Origin: Rothia endophytica
GTDB lineage: Bacteria; Actinomycetota; Actinomycetes; Actinomycetales; Micrococcaceae
NCBI RefSeq assembly: GCF_928381505.1
Contig: NZ_CAKMSJ010000002.1
Span: 364,104 to 428,103 of the forward strand
Reading direction: 5' to 3'
Length of the DNA stretch: 64,000 nt
Positions 1-9,199 of this stretch are shown in pieces. Under the pieces are notes generated by a model. That model did no database searches, was not told the origin of the DNA, and was given only the letters and a program-made list of their open reading frames with translations. The position numbers and the translations under genes are program-made. Numbering within the stretch: position 1 is the stretch's first letter; each line of letters opens with the position of its first letter.

Positions 1-1
1 C

Positions 2-1177
2 GCTTCAGAGCTCACCGCTGATGACACCATCCGCGTCTCAAAGCACAACACCGACAAGGTTGAGATTGACGGCTCACGCGCTGAGCGCAAGACCTCATAC
101 AAGGTTGAAGACTTCGCGCCGCTGACCGGCCGTGAAGAAGATTGGCGCTTTACCCCGCTTAAGCGTCTTGCTGGTCTGCACACTGACGCTCTCACCGGAA
201 CCGCCCCCGCCATCCAGGTTGAAGCCCCCGCCAGTGTAACCGTGGAAACTGTTGGTCGCGAGGATTCACGTATCGGCTCAGCCGGTATTCCCGAGGATCG
301 TGTAGCAGCTAACGCGTGGAGCAACTTCTCAGAGGCCACCGTCATTACGGTACCTGCAGAGGCTGAGCTTGAAGGTCACATTGAGGTTGCTATCAAGGGC
401 ACCGAAATGGCACCAGCTGCCCAGCACATCCTGGTAGAAACCAAGCCTTTCTCGAAGGCCGTGGTCGTACTGCGCCACACCGGTTCAGCCGTGGTGTCCC
501 AGAACGTTGAGTTCAAGGTAGGTGACTCATCATCGCTGACCGTTATCACCCTGCAGCAGTGGGAGGATGACGCCGTCCATGCGTCCGCTCAATACGCTGC
601 TTTGGGCCGCGATGCCAAGTTCAAGCATGTGAACATCTCTATGGGCGGCAAGACCGTACGCGTCACCCCTTCCACCCGTTTCAGCGCCCCCGGAGCCGAA
701 ACCGAGATGTACGGCCTCTACTTTGTGGACGCCGGCCAGCACATTGAAAACCGTCTCTTTGTTGCGCACACCGTGCCCCACTGCAAGTCCCGCGTGACCT
801 ACAAGGGTGCTCTTCAGGGCCGTGGCGCTCACTCGGTATGGGTTGGTGATGTTCTGATCGGTAAGGAAGCGGAAGGCACCGACACCTACGAACTCAACCG
901 CAACCTCATTCTTGAGGATGGCCCCCGTGCGGACTCCGTGCCCAACCTGGAAATCGAAACCGGCCTGATCGCCGGCGCCGGCCACGCGTCCACCACCGGT
1001 CAGCTCGACGAGGACCACCTCTGGTACCTGCAGGCTCGCGGCATCCCCGCTGAAGAAGCCCGCCGGCTGGTCGTCCGCGGCTTCCTCAACGAAATCATCC
1101 AGCAGATTCGCATCGATTCGCTTGAAGAGCAGCTCATGGACGCTCTTGAGGCCGAACTCGCCATCAGCAACAACTAA
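2..1177 (+). CDS. sufD: Fe-S cluster assembly protein SufD (5' end outside window)
   Basis: SufD is a scaffold partner of SufB and SufC in the cytoplasmic SUF iron-sulfur assembly complex. The reading frame is open from base 2, so the gene starts before the window; the GTG at 242 is internal. The visible 391 residues show the SufB/SufD beta-helix core, and the C-terminal part has the family pattern (TTGQLDEDHLWYLQARG, then a helical end rich in Glu and Leu). It is followed after 27 bp by sufC on the same strand, which fixes the identity: in actinobacteria the order is usually sufB-sufD-sufC. SufB itself would lie upstream, out of view. Identity is high; SufB is excluded by the lack of its longer, Cys-containing core. 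Confidence 0.93.
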   Translation, partial: ASELTADDTIRVSKHNTDKVEIDGSRAERKTSYKVEDFAPLTGREEDWRFTPLKRLAGLHTDALTGTAPAIQVEAPASVTVETVGREDSRIGSAGIPEDRVAANAWSNFSEATVITVPAEAELEGHIEVAIKGTEMAPAAQHILVETKPFSKAVVVLRHTGSAVVSQNVEFKVGDSSSLTVITLQQWEDDAVHASAQYAALGRDAKFKHVNISMGGKTVRVTPSTRFSAPGAETEMYGLYFVDAGQHIENRLFVAHTVPHCKSRVTYKGALQGRGAHSVWVGDVLIGKEAEGTDTYELNRNLILEDGPRADSVPNLEIETGLIAGAGHASTTGQLDEDHLWYLQARGIPAEEARRLVVRGFLNEIIQQIRIDSLEEQLMDALEAELAISNN

Positions 1178-1204
1178 ACTTTTACCCTCTCTAGGAGAAC
1201 CAAC

Positions 1205-1963
<759 letters not shown>

Positions 1964-1989
1964 CCACTGCTTTTAGAAAGGGACCGCTC

Positions 1990-2319
1990 ATGAGCGAAAC
2001 CCCAGCTGGTCGCCCCAGCCAAGAAGAAATCGAGGACGCCCTCAGTAACGTCATCGACCCCGAACTCGGTGTGAACATCGTTGATCTGGGCCTGCTCTAC
2101 GGCATGCGCTGGAACGACGAGGGCGCACTGGTGCTCGATATGACCCTAACGACCGCCGCCTGCCCCCTGCAGGATGTCATCGAGGAACAGATTCAGCAGA
2201 ATCTGGAAACCATGATTGATGAATGGCACGTCAACTGGGTGTGGATGCCCCCGTGGGGCCCCGAACGAATCACTGAGGACGGCCGTGATCAGATGCGTGC
2301 CCTCGGGTTCAACATCTAA
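1990..2319 (+). CDS. SufT-like metal-sulfur cluster assembly factor (DUF59/MIP18 family)
   Basis: A 109-residue DUF59 (PaaD/MIP18-like) protein. The family helps Fe-S cluster maturation; the exact step is not settled. Visible family features are the N-terminal VIDPELGVNIVDLGLLY block and the TTAACPL segment carrying the conserved cysteine, followed by the C-terminal PPWGPERITEDGRDQMRALGF block. It starts with ATG after GAAAGGGA and closes the suf operon; a strong terminator follows 20 bp after its stop. SufT is the usual name for this protein when fused to or placed after suf genes, but the gene symbol is not certain here. Confidence 0.9.
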   Translation: MSETPAGRPSQEEIEDALSNVIDPELGVNIVDLGLLYGMRWNDEGALVLDMTLTTAACPLQDVIEEQIQQNLETMIDEWHVNWVWMPPWGPERITEDGRDQMRALGFNI

Positions 2320-2338
2320 CCGCACGGTTGCCTCTTAG

Positions 2339-2394
2339 ACGCCGCCGTCCTTTTACTGCCTATCGTGAGCAGGGAAAGGGCGGCGGCGTTTTTT
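2339..2394 (+). terminator. Intrinsic terminator of the suf operon
   Basis: A 12-bp stem (ACGCCGCCGTCC with GGGCGGCGGCGT, one G-U pair) separated by about 27 bases is followed by six T. It lies 20 bp after the SufT-like gene. Confidence 0.9.
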
Positions 2395-2504
2395 GCTCTA
2401 GGGTACTCCTGAGCGGTGAATAGATAATTCCTCTATGCATCAATTTTCACCCCATCAACCCGATGATGGAGAGAGGTCTTATTGAAAAGTGGTGCCTCGC
2501 ATCA

Positions 2505-2540
2505 ATTACTTACTTCGAAAACAAACGAAAGTTAAGTAAT
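2505..2540 (+). promoter_or_regulatory. Hairpin covering the start codon of the secreted protein gene
   Basis: ATTACTTA (2505-2512) pairs with TAAGTAAT (2533-2540) and CTTCG (2513-2517) with CGAAAG (2526-2531), leaving small bulges. The ATG at 2539 is inside the stem, so the fold could limit translation. Function is inferred. Confidence 0.4.
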
Positions 2541-3093
2541 GAAGAATCGCTCCGGTGTTCTAGCGGCATCTGCCAGCGCAGCACCTGTCGCATCAGCCCT
2601 GGTCCCTGCAGCTCAGGCAGCAGCTCCCCTCGCTAAATCTGCCCACGGCACTAATTCAGTCACCGGGGTATCTCATGGCATGAATACCGCGACTCAGGCT
2701 GAACTGACCCGGCTGATTAAAGCTTTGGAATGGAAGGAATCGGCAGGGGATACTTACGCAGCTGTAGAGTTCCGTGCGCCCCAGGGTAAAGCTGCTCTAG
2801 AGCGCCAAATCGCTGGCGCTCCGCAGTCCGTTTCCAATGCAGAGGCATATCTAGAGACTTTGGACCGTCTTATCGTAGAATCCAGCTATCTTTCTGAGCT
2901 CACCAATGCGGAAGGGTACACTCCAGGCGTGCTGGACTCGGAGATGTTCCTCAAGGGCGCCATTGCCGAATGGAATCACGCGCTGGTGCCTGGGACTACC
3001 AGCCCTAGAACCTGCGTCTGGGCTACCGCAGTGCTTAATACTCCTCATAAACTGTGGCCAATATGCTCGGCTTACGCGTACTGGGTGAGCTGA
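2539..3093 (+). CDS. Hypothetical secreted protein
   Basis: I do not recognise this 184-residue protein. Its first 30 residues look like an Ala-rich Sec signal peptide (basic start MKNR, a weak hydrophobic stretch, AxA-type site near residues 27-30). The rest is mixed helical and has two cysteines close to the C-terminus (TCVWATA and ICSAY). No clear ribosome binding site precedes the ATG; instead the start codon overlaps an imperfect hairpin (2505-2540). Codon use is less GC-biased than in the neighbouring suf genes. It stands alone between the suf terminator and genes on the opposite strand. It could be a species-specific exported protein or a remnant of a longer gene. Confidence 0.5.
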   Translation: MKNRSGVLAASASAAPVASALVPAAQAAAPLAKSAHGTNSVTGVSHGMNTATQAELTRLIKALEWKESAGDTYAAVEFRAPQGKAALERQIAGAPQSVSNAEAYLETLDRLIVESSYLSELTNAEGYTPGVLDSEMFLKGAIAEWNHALVPGTTSPRTCVWATAVLNTPHKLWPICSAYAYWVS

Positions 3094-3187
3094 ACTAAAA
3101 ATAAGCGAAGGTTGACCTTCAGCATTGAGGGTGACCCTTCTGGTGTCTAGCCAGCCTTGTGTGCGGGCGAAAGCCAGGAGGGTCGCT

Positions 3188-3799
3188 TTATCTTTGGGGT
3201 GTGATCGCGAAGGGGTCGTGTGAGGGGTCTGTTGCTACGGTGAGCTCGGCTCGATTCAGTATTTCTTGCAGTACCTCTTGACCCTCGAAGTGACCGATGA
3301 GAGCTGCTGTCATATCGATACCGGCTGAAATACCAGAGGACGTCCAGCGGGTACGGTCCTGCACCCATCTGGCTGAAGACTGCCATAAAACATCAGGGCC
3401 AAAACTGGTGACCCAGTGGTAGTCCCGTTTGTTGGTGGTTGCCTTGTGCCCCGAGAGCAGACCGGCACGTGCAAGAAGTGCTGCGCCGGTGCAGACGGAA
3501 GCAACCGTTGAACTGGCATGGCCCAACAGGGTTAGCCGCTTAATAAACTCTTGATCATTGACCAGGGCCCGGGTGCCTTTGCCCCCGGGCACGAGAAGTA
3601 GGTCGGCGCCTTCTAGGTCTGCCAAGGAGTGAGGGGCTATGACCTCAATACCCTGAGAACTGCGTACTTTTCCAGGAGTAGGTGCATAGAACTCAAGGTG
3701 GTAACGAGACACAAACTGCAACAGCTCCACCGGCCCAAAAACGTCCAAAAGCTCAAAGTCATCAAAGAGGATAACTGCGATTGTCTTTTTTCCTGACAT
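3188..3799 (-). CDS. DJ-1/PfpI family protein
   Basis: A 203-residue single-domain protein of the DJ-1/PfpI (class I glutamine amidotransferase-like) superfamily. The nucleophile-elbow cysteine is visible in SVCTGAALLARAG, with an acidic residue in the usual place after strand 1 (LFDDFELLDVFGPVELL). The DVFGP element and the length resemble isonitrile hydratase-like and AraC-type amidotransferase domains, but there is no C-terminal helix-turn-helix, so it is not a full GATase1 regulator. Substrate unknown. The best start is the ATG at 3799 (MSGKKTIAVILF); longer starts at 3823 or 3832 would overlap the preceding dehydrogenase frame, whose stop lies at 3813. The two genes were probably co-transcribed. 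Confidence 0.82.
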   Translation of the reverse strand: MSGKKTIAVILFDDFELLDVFGPVELLQFVSRYHLEFYAPTPGKVRSSQGIEVIAPHSLADLEGADLLLVPGGKGTRALVNDQEFIKRLTLLGHASSTVASVCTGAALLARAGLLSGHKATTNKRDYHWVTSFGPDVLWQSSARWVQDRTRWTSSGISAGIDMTAALIGHFEGQEVLQEILNRAELTVATDPSHDPFAITPQR

Positions 3800-3812
3800 C
3801 TCAGCGTCGCTG

Positions 3813-4570
3813 CTAACTCGCATTAAAGCCACCGTTGGTATGCATCAGTTGGCCGTTGACCCAAGACCCCTTTTCTGAGCAGAGGAAGCCCACGAGTTGA
3901 GCGACGTCCTTAGGTGTTCCCAATCTTCCTGCCGGAGTCATCGCTCTTAGCTGCTGCTCGAGTTCACCGGTCATCCAGCCCGTGTTCACAGGGCCGGGGT
4001 TAAGTACATTGCATCTAAAACCCCGGCCGCCGAGTTCAACGCCACTAGCAATCACCAAACGATCCAGTGCTCCCTTGGACGCCCCGTAGGGCAAATTATG
4101 AGCGGTATGGTCGCTGGTCAGGGCAACCACAGACTTGATGCGCTCGGGGTCTTGGTTGGAGAGCTCGGCATACCTTTTGATGAGAAGCCATGGTGCCCTA
4201 GCATTAACTGCAAAATGCTGGTCCCAGCCTCCCGACTGGTGGTGAGGACGTCGCTATCAACCGATTCGCAGTGGGAGATCACCATTGCCCTTACATTCCC
4301 GTCAGAAAATGCTCTATCGACCAATTCAGTAGCTGAGTGCGGATCGGCTAGATCAACTTCAACACAGTGAACCGAACGGCCCAGTTGCTCACCGATAGTC
4401 TTCAGATCGTTAAAGTCGGTGGGAGAGCGGTCAAGGCCCAATCGTTCATCGTAGGGTGACCAATAGCTGATGACTAGGTCATAGCCATCGTTCATCAGTT
4501 CTTGAGCGATTGCAAAACCGATACCCTTCTTTCTGCCAACTCCCGTGATAATCGCTAGTTTTTCTGACAT
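3813..4570 (-). pseudogene. Short-chain dehydrogenase/reductase, broken by a frameshift
   Basis: Two overlapping frames together make one SDR. The first part (from ATG 4570) has the Rossmann start TGVGRKKGIGFAIA; the second carries the catalytic YGASK and the C-terminal NGGFNAS end. Between them the frame changes near 4226-4230: after LTTSREA the second frame continues as WDQHFAVNARAPWLLIKRY, which is perfect SDR sequence, while the first frame runs on as nonsense to 4118. Restoring one base joins the halves into about 252 residues, normal for the family. The likely event is a 1-bp deletion; a sequencing error or a phase variant cannot be excluded. Substrate unknown. It precedes the DJ-1/PfpI gene on the same strand. 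Confidence 0.85.
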
Positions 4571-4661
4571 CTTTTGCCTTTCTCTTGGCCTAATCTCTCG
4601 AACGAGCTGGGTGATGGTGGGGCAAAAACAAACCCGCGAATCTATGAGTTGTTAGCGGCGG

Positions 4662-5186
4662 TTAGTCGCCGGTTTCGCCGTCGATATTTTCTCTCAAGAG
4701 GTCGGCGTGCCCCAGGTGTCGGCCCCATTCCTCGATGAGATGCAGAGCAACCCAGCGGTAGGAAAAGTGGTTGCCATCCCCATTGGCTCTCTTGCTCACG
4801 TCATCCCAGTCAGCACCCTGTAGTAGCTGGCGGGTTTTGTTGGTGCTGAGTTTCAATTCTTCGATGATAGTTTCGAGGGGCAGACTGCTGTGCCAGTCGG
4901 CGTCAGGGTCAACATCCCATTCGGTAGATGCCCAGGGCTCTATCTCCGGGTTGCCCAGCAGGATGTAGTCCCGCCAGTAGTCTTCAACAAACCAGAGGTG
5001 GGCTGCCATACCTTTCAGCGTCATACTGCTGGGCGGCAGCTCACGGCTGAGGGCGTCCTCGGCCAGCCAGCTCCCGTCGGTTGCTTGCAATTTGCGCAAG
5101 AAAACGTCCTGCTGGAAGGCGGTGTAGCCCAGCACTAACTCTTTTTCGCTGCCAGCAAGCGGTGGGTCAACCAATGGTGTCTTCAT
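4662..5186 (-). CDS. DinB/DUF664 family protein
   Basis: A 174-residue four-helix-bundle protein of the DinB/DUF664 group, which includes mycothiol-dependent enzymes in actinobacteria. Candidate metal-ligand histidines are seen in AAHLWFVEDYW and in the C-terminal HLIEEWGRHLGHADLLRE block, which is the family signature. The ATG at 5186 (MKTPLVDPPL) fits the usual N-terminus better than an upstream in-frame start at 5225. It stands alone between the broken SDR and the ABC exporter operon. The thiol cofactor is inferred from family knowledge and from mshC in this window. Confidence 0.82.
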   Translation of the reverse strand: MKTPLVDPPLAGSEKELVLGYTAFQQDVFLRKLQATDGSWLAEDALSRELPPSSMTLKGMAAHLWFVEDYWRDYILLGNPEIEPWASTEWDVDPDADWHSSLPLETIIEELKLSTNKTRQLLQGADWDDVSKRANGDGNHFSYRWVALHLIEEWGRHLGHADLLRENIDGETGD

Positions 5187-5216
5187 GAGACCAGCATAAC
5201 AAGCTGGGTATAGCAG

Positions 5217-5251
5217 AAGCGGCACCGTGAACGTTGTACTCAGTGCCGCTT
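5217..5251 (-). terminator. Hairpin after the ABC exporter operon
   Basis: AAGCGGCAC (5217-5225) pairs perfectly with GTGCCGCTT (5243-5251), 21 bp downstream of the ABC stop codon on the minus strand. The T-run is weak, so termination is probable rather than certain. Confidence 0.6.
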
Positions 5252-5271
5252 ATCAGATTTCCGCGAAGGCT

Positions 5272-7188
5272 CTACTGTGCGAACTGGCTGTTGTAGAGCT
5301 CGGCGTAGAAACCGCCGCGTTCTAACAGCTCAGCATGAGAGCCAGACTCGACGATATCCCCGTCCCGCATCGGGAAGATAACATCAGCATCACGAATGGT
5401 AGAAAGACGATGGGCAATCACAAAGGAGGTCTTGCCGTGGGCTAGCTGGCCCAGCGAGCGCTGGATGAGCAACTCGGTACGGGTATCCACCGAACTGGTG
5501 GCCTCGTCCAAAATCAGCAGGGGCTTATCAGCAATCATGGCGCGGGCAATGGTAACCAGCTGCTTTTGACCGGCAGACAGGGCAGTCGAATCGGTGAGCA
5601 CCGTATCGTAGCCATCGTGCAACTGGCTAACCAGCTCGTCCAGACCCACGGACTTCATCACGGCATCCAAGCGCTCTTGGGAAACCTCACCGGTGCCATA
5701 GAGCACGTTCTCTCGGAGGGTGCCCTCAAACATCCAGGTATCTTGAAGCACCATAGCGAAGAGACCATCCACCTGCTCGCGGGTCATCGAAGAAACGGGT
5801 ACTCCGTCGATGCGAATCTCGCCTGAGTCCACCTCATAAAAACGCATCAAGAGATTCACCAGAGTTGTTTTACCGGCACCGGTCGGCCCCACAATGGCAA
5901 CCTTCTGACCCGGCTCCACGGAGGCAGTGAAACCGTGAATGATTTCATTGCCCGGCTCATAGCTGAACTTGACGTCCTCAAAGTCCACGGCTCCGCGGAC
6001 GTTATCGTCGATCATCAGCGCCTTGTCTGATTCGTCGGTCAGCTCTTCAGCCTCCAAGAAGTCAAAGACGCGACCACCAGCAGCAGCGGCAGACTGCAAA
6101 CTGGTCGCCGACTGCGCCAGCTGGCCCAGAGGATTCGTGAAGAGACGGACGTAAACAATGAAAGCCACAATCACACCGAAGGTAATGGTTTCATTCAGAA
6201 CCAGCATTGCACCAACCACACAAACCACCACGTAGCCCAGGTTACCGATGAAGCTCATCAGCGGGAACATGAGACCCGAGAAGAACATGGACTTCCACGC
6301 CACCCCGTAGAGCTCCCCGTTGCGCGACACGAACTCCTCGCGCACCCCGCGCTCGCCGTTATAAGCACGGATAATGCTGTGCCCTGAGAGGCTTTCTTCG
6401 ATATGGCCGTTGAGGCGCCCCAACAACTGCTGCTGAGCCACAAAGTACTTCTGGCTCTTGCTGAGTACAAAGCCGGACGCCGCGATGCCCAGCAATGATG
6501 CCAGAATAGCTGCCAGTGCCATGCGCCAGTCGGTTATGAACATCATGACCGTTGAGCCCACCAGAGTAACTACACCGGTAATGGTGGTAGCCAGTGAGTT
6601 GTTGAGGGTCTGCTGCAGGGTATCAACGTCGTTGGTTACACGAGAGAGCGTGTCACCGGTTGACCCCTGATCCAGGTAGGACAGGGGGAGCGCATCAATC
6701 TTGCGGTCCAAATCAGAGCGCATGTTCTTAGAGACCCACACGGTGGTTCGAGCCATAATGACGCCTTCCACCAGACTAAGTAAGAGCGAGCAGACCAAAA
6801 GAGCGATGGAAATCCACATGAGCCGGCTGACGGCTGCCATGTCGATATCGCCCATGAATCCCTTTTGGATTTCATCGGTGATATCGGCAAGAAACTGGGG
6901 CGCAATGATATTGAGGATTACCCCGATAATTGCCGCGATAATCGCTAGAACCATGGCTGTCAAAACCGGACGCAGGTAGGCAAGCAGTTTGCCGATGGTT
7001 TGTTTGAAGGGAGCGCTAGGGGCTGATGCGCCATGGGCAGCAGGTGGCCCGCCGTGGCCACCACGCATCATCCCCTTATCGCTGGTTAGCTGGCTATCGC
7101 GCAGCTGCCCCGCTGCGGACATACCCCGAGAAGCAGTTTCTAAATCATGCTCAGAAAACGACTGAGTTGCTGGTGTTTGCTGGGTCAT
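5272..7188 (-). CDS. ABC exporter half-transporter, canonical ATP site
   Basis: A 638-residue type I ABC exporter half: an N-terminal Gly/Pro-rich tail of about 60 residues, a six-helix membrane domain (about residues 70-360) and an ATPase domain. Walker A is GPTGAGKTT, the signature is LSAGQKQ, Walker B is LLILDEATSSVD with the catalytic Glu, and the H-loop is VIAHRLST. Its ATG overlaps the stop of the upstream half-transporter by 4 bp (7185-7188), so the two are translationally coupled and should form a heterodimer of the LmrCD/TM287-288 type. Substrates are probably lipophilic drugs or lipids, which cannot be read from the sequence. Confidence 0.93.
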   Translation of the reverse strand: MTQQTPATQSFSEHDLETASRGMSAAGQLRDSQLTSDKGMMRGGHGGPPAAHGASAPSAPFKQTIGKLLAYLRPVLTAMVLAIIAAIIGVILNIIAPQFLADITDEIQKGFMGDIDMAAVSRLMWISIALLVCSLLLSLVEGVIMARTTVWVSKNMRSDLDRKIDALPLSYLDQGSTGDTLSRVTNDVDTLQQTLNNSLATTITGVVTLVGSTVMMFITDWRMALAAILASLLGIAASGFVLSKSQKYFVAQQQLLGRLNGHIEESLSGHSIIRAYNGERGVREEFVSRNGELYGVAWKSMFFSGLMFPLMSFIGNLGYVVVCVVGAMLVLNETITFGVIVAFIVYVRLFTNPLGQLAQSATSLQSAAAAGGRVFDFLEAEELTDESDKALMIDDNVRGAVDFEDVKFSYEPGNEIIHGFTASVEPGQKVAIVGPTGAGKTTLVNLLMRFYEVDSGEIRIDGVPVSSMTREQVDGLFAMVLQDTWMFEGTLRENVLYGTGEVSQERLDAVMKSVGLDELVSQLHDGYDTVLTDSTALSAGQKQLVTIARAMIADKPLLILDEATSSVDTRTELLIQRSLGQLAHGKTSFVIAHRLSTIRDADVIFPMRDGDIVESGSHAELLERGGFYAELYNSQFAQ

Positions 7189-8939
7189 GATGCGAGTTCC
7201 TCATCAGAGAGCTGGGAGCGGGCGATATCCTGATAGATCTCGTTGGTTGCCATGAGGGTTTCATGGGTGCCGTTACCAACGATTCGCCCCTTGTCCAAAA
7301 CCAAGATTCGGTCAGCATCGCGCACGGTACCAATGCGCTGGGCTACCACCAGAACGGTGGCACCGGCTGCTGCTGTCTTGAGAGCTTGGCGGATATCCCG
7401 CTCGGTTTTGTAGTCCAGCGCTGAAAAAGAATCATCAAAGATGAGGATTTCTCCGCCACGTGCAAGCGCCCGTGCCATAGAGATACGTTGTTTCTGGCCG
7501 CCCGAGAAGTTCTTACCATTTTGGGCAACCACCGAGGCGTAGCCGTCTTCTTTGCCGCCCACAAACTCGGCGACCGACGTTGCGGCAGCCGCACTGACCA
7601 CGTCCTGGGCGCTCATAGCCCGACCGTTCTCACCCAGTGCGATGTTGGAGGCAATAGAGCCAGAGAACAGCGTGTTTTTCTGGGGAACGTAGGCAATGCG
7701 GTTGCGGAGTTCTTCAAGACTCCACTGGCGTACGTCCACCCCGTCCACCAAAACAGAGCCTTCGCGGACATCGTAAAAACGGGGAATGAGGTTAACCACC
7801 GAGGACTTACCTGAACCCGTTGAACCAATGAGAGCCACGGTTTCGCCGCGAGAGACCGTGAAGCTCAGCTCATGGAGGGCATCGCCATCAGCACTCGGGT
7901 ATCGGAAGCTAACGTTGCGGAACTCCACGGTGCCGGCGGAGATGCTGCCCGAGGTAACTGGGCCGCTAACAATCGAGGGCTCGGTGCGCAGAACCTCCCT
8001 AATACGGCGCCAGGCAACGAGAGCCCTTGGCCCCATGATGAAGACGACGGTCATCATCATGAAACTGGTGACCACTAGCAGGGCGTAGGTTGAGAAGACC
8101 ACCATCTGCCCGAAGAGGGTGATGCGCTGGTTAACATCGGCGGTGTCGTTAATAAGCACAGCGCCCAGCACATAAATGGAGAGGGAAAGACCGGTCATGA
8201 TCGCGGTAAGCATGGGCATGATGAAAGCCATGGTGGTGTTGACGAACAGGGTGGTGTTGCGCAGGTCCATATTGACCGCTTCAAACCGTTTCTGGTGGAA
8301 GCCCTGGGTCAGGTAGGCACGGATGACGCGTAGGCCAGTCAGGTGCTCACGGGTGACCCGGTTGAGCCCGTCGGTAATTTTCTGCATGCGCATCATGCGG
8401 GGTATGGCCAGTGCCATGGCGATGCCCAGGACTAGCAGAGTGAGACCAACAGCCACGGCGGTAGGAATAGTCCAGGTGACTGATTCGCTCGCGATTTTTG
8501 AGCTTGCCCAAACCGCCATAATAGGAGCTTTCACGCTCATTTGCAGGCCCATCACAATGAACATCTGAACCTGGGTGACGTCGTTGGTGGAGCGGGTAAT
8601 GAGGCTGTCGGTGCCGATGGAGTTAACCTCTGCCGAGGACATATCAAAAGTCTTATCAAAAACACCGGCCCGCATGCGGCGGGCTACGGTGGTGCCAAAC
8701 AGGGCTGTGCAGAAACCCGTAATGATGGCCGCCACCATAGACCCCGCTGCGGTAGCTAGCATGAGCCAGCCGTGTTCCATAACATCAGCCAGTTGACTGC
8801 CTGGGGTGGAGATTGTAACGGTTATTTGTTCCATATACTCAGGAACGCGCAGGTCAAGATAAACCTGGGCAACAATCATCAGCACAGCGAGCAGCGCGAG
8901 CGCCCACTCCCGCCGGTGAATAAAGTGGTGAAATTTCAT
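7185..8939 (-). CDS. ABC exporter half-transporter, degenerate ATP site
   Basis: A 584-residue type I ABC exporter half with six membrane helices and a C-terminal ATPase domain. Walker A is GSTGSGKSS and the signature is FSGGQKQR, but Walker B ends in IFDD instead of DE and the H-loop histidine is Gln (VVAQRIGT). Both changes mark the inactive site of asymmetric heterodimeric exporters. The start ATG at 8939 (MKFHHFIHRREW) is chosen because the preceding 36 codons up to 9047 have no family similarity. It is the first gene of the two-gene operon. Confidence 0.92.
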   Translation of the reverse strand: MKFHHFIHRREWALALLAVLMIVAQVYLDLRVPEYMEQITVTISTPGSQLADVMEHGWLMLATAAGSMVAAIITGFCTALFGTTVARRMRAGVFDKTFDMSSAEVNSIGTDSLITRSTNDVTQVQMFIVMGLQMSVKAPIMAVWASSKIASESVTWTIPTAVAVGLTLLVLGIAMALAIPRMMRMQKITDGLNRVTREHLTGLRVIRAYLTQGFHQKRFEAVNMDLRNTTLFVNTTMAFIMPMLTAIMTGLSLSIYVLGAVLINDTADVNQRITLFGQMVVFSTYALLVVTSFMMMTVVFIMGPRALVAWRRIREVLRTEPSIVSGPVTSGSISAGTVEFRNVSFRYPSADGDALHELSFTVSRGETVALIGSTGSGKSSVVNLIPRFYDVREGSVLVDGVDVRQWSLEELRNRIAYVPQKNTLFSGSIASNIALGENGRAMSAQDVVSAAAATSVAEFVGGKEDGYASVVAQNGKNFSGGQKQRISMARALARGGEILIFDDSFSALDYKTERDIRQALKTAAAGATVLVVAQRIGTVRDADRILVLDKGRIVGNGTHETLMATNEIYQDIARSQLSDEELAS

Positions 8940-9130
8940 AGTGTCCGTTTCAACGGGTAGATGCTGAGTGCTCTTTGCCCGTCGTCTAGCGCTGCTGAGG
9001 CAGCGAAATATTTGTAAATCTCTTCTATTATTCCTATAAAAAGTCACCTTGGGCAGGTATCTTTCACTTCTGCACTGTTCGGTTTGCCACGTTGTGGTGA
9101 CAGGTTAGACAGGAGGGGAATTAAGCACAA

Positions 9131-9180
9131 AAGGACGCCGGGGTGCAGCTCAACAATCTAAGCTGTACCCCGGCGTCCTT
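9131..9180 (-). terminator. Intrinsic terminator of the zinc metallopeptidase gene
   Basis: A 20-bp stem (9131-9150 with 9161-9180, one mismatch) has the GGACGCCGGGGT arm; on the minus strand it ends in CCTTTTG. It lies 20 bp after the peptidase stop codon. Confidence 0.85.
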
Positions 9181-9199
9181 GGGTGAGGGCTAGAGGTTT

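Noticed and set aside
3100..3145. GAAGGTTGACCTTC and AGGGTGACCCT as a terminator
   Set aside because: Both are short inverted repeats but without T-runs on either strand; convergent-gene termination there remains unclear.
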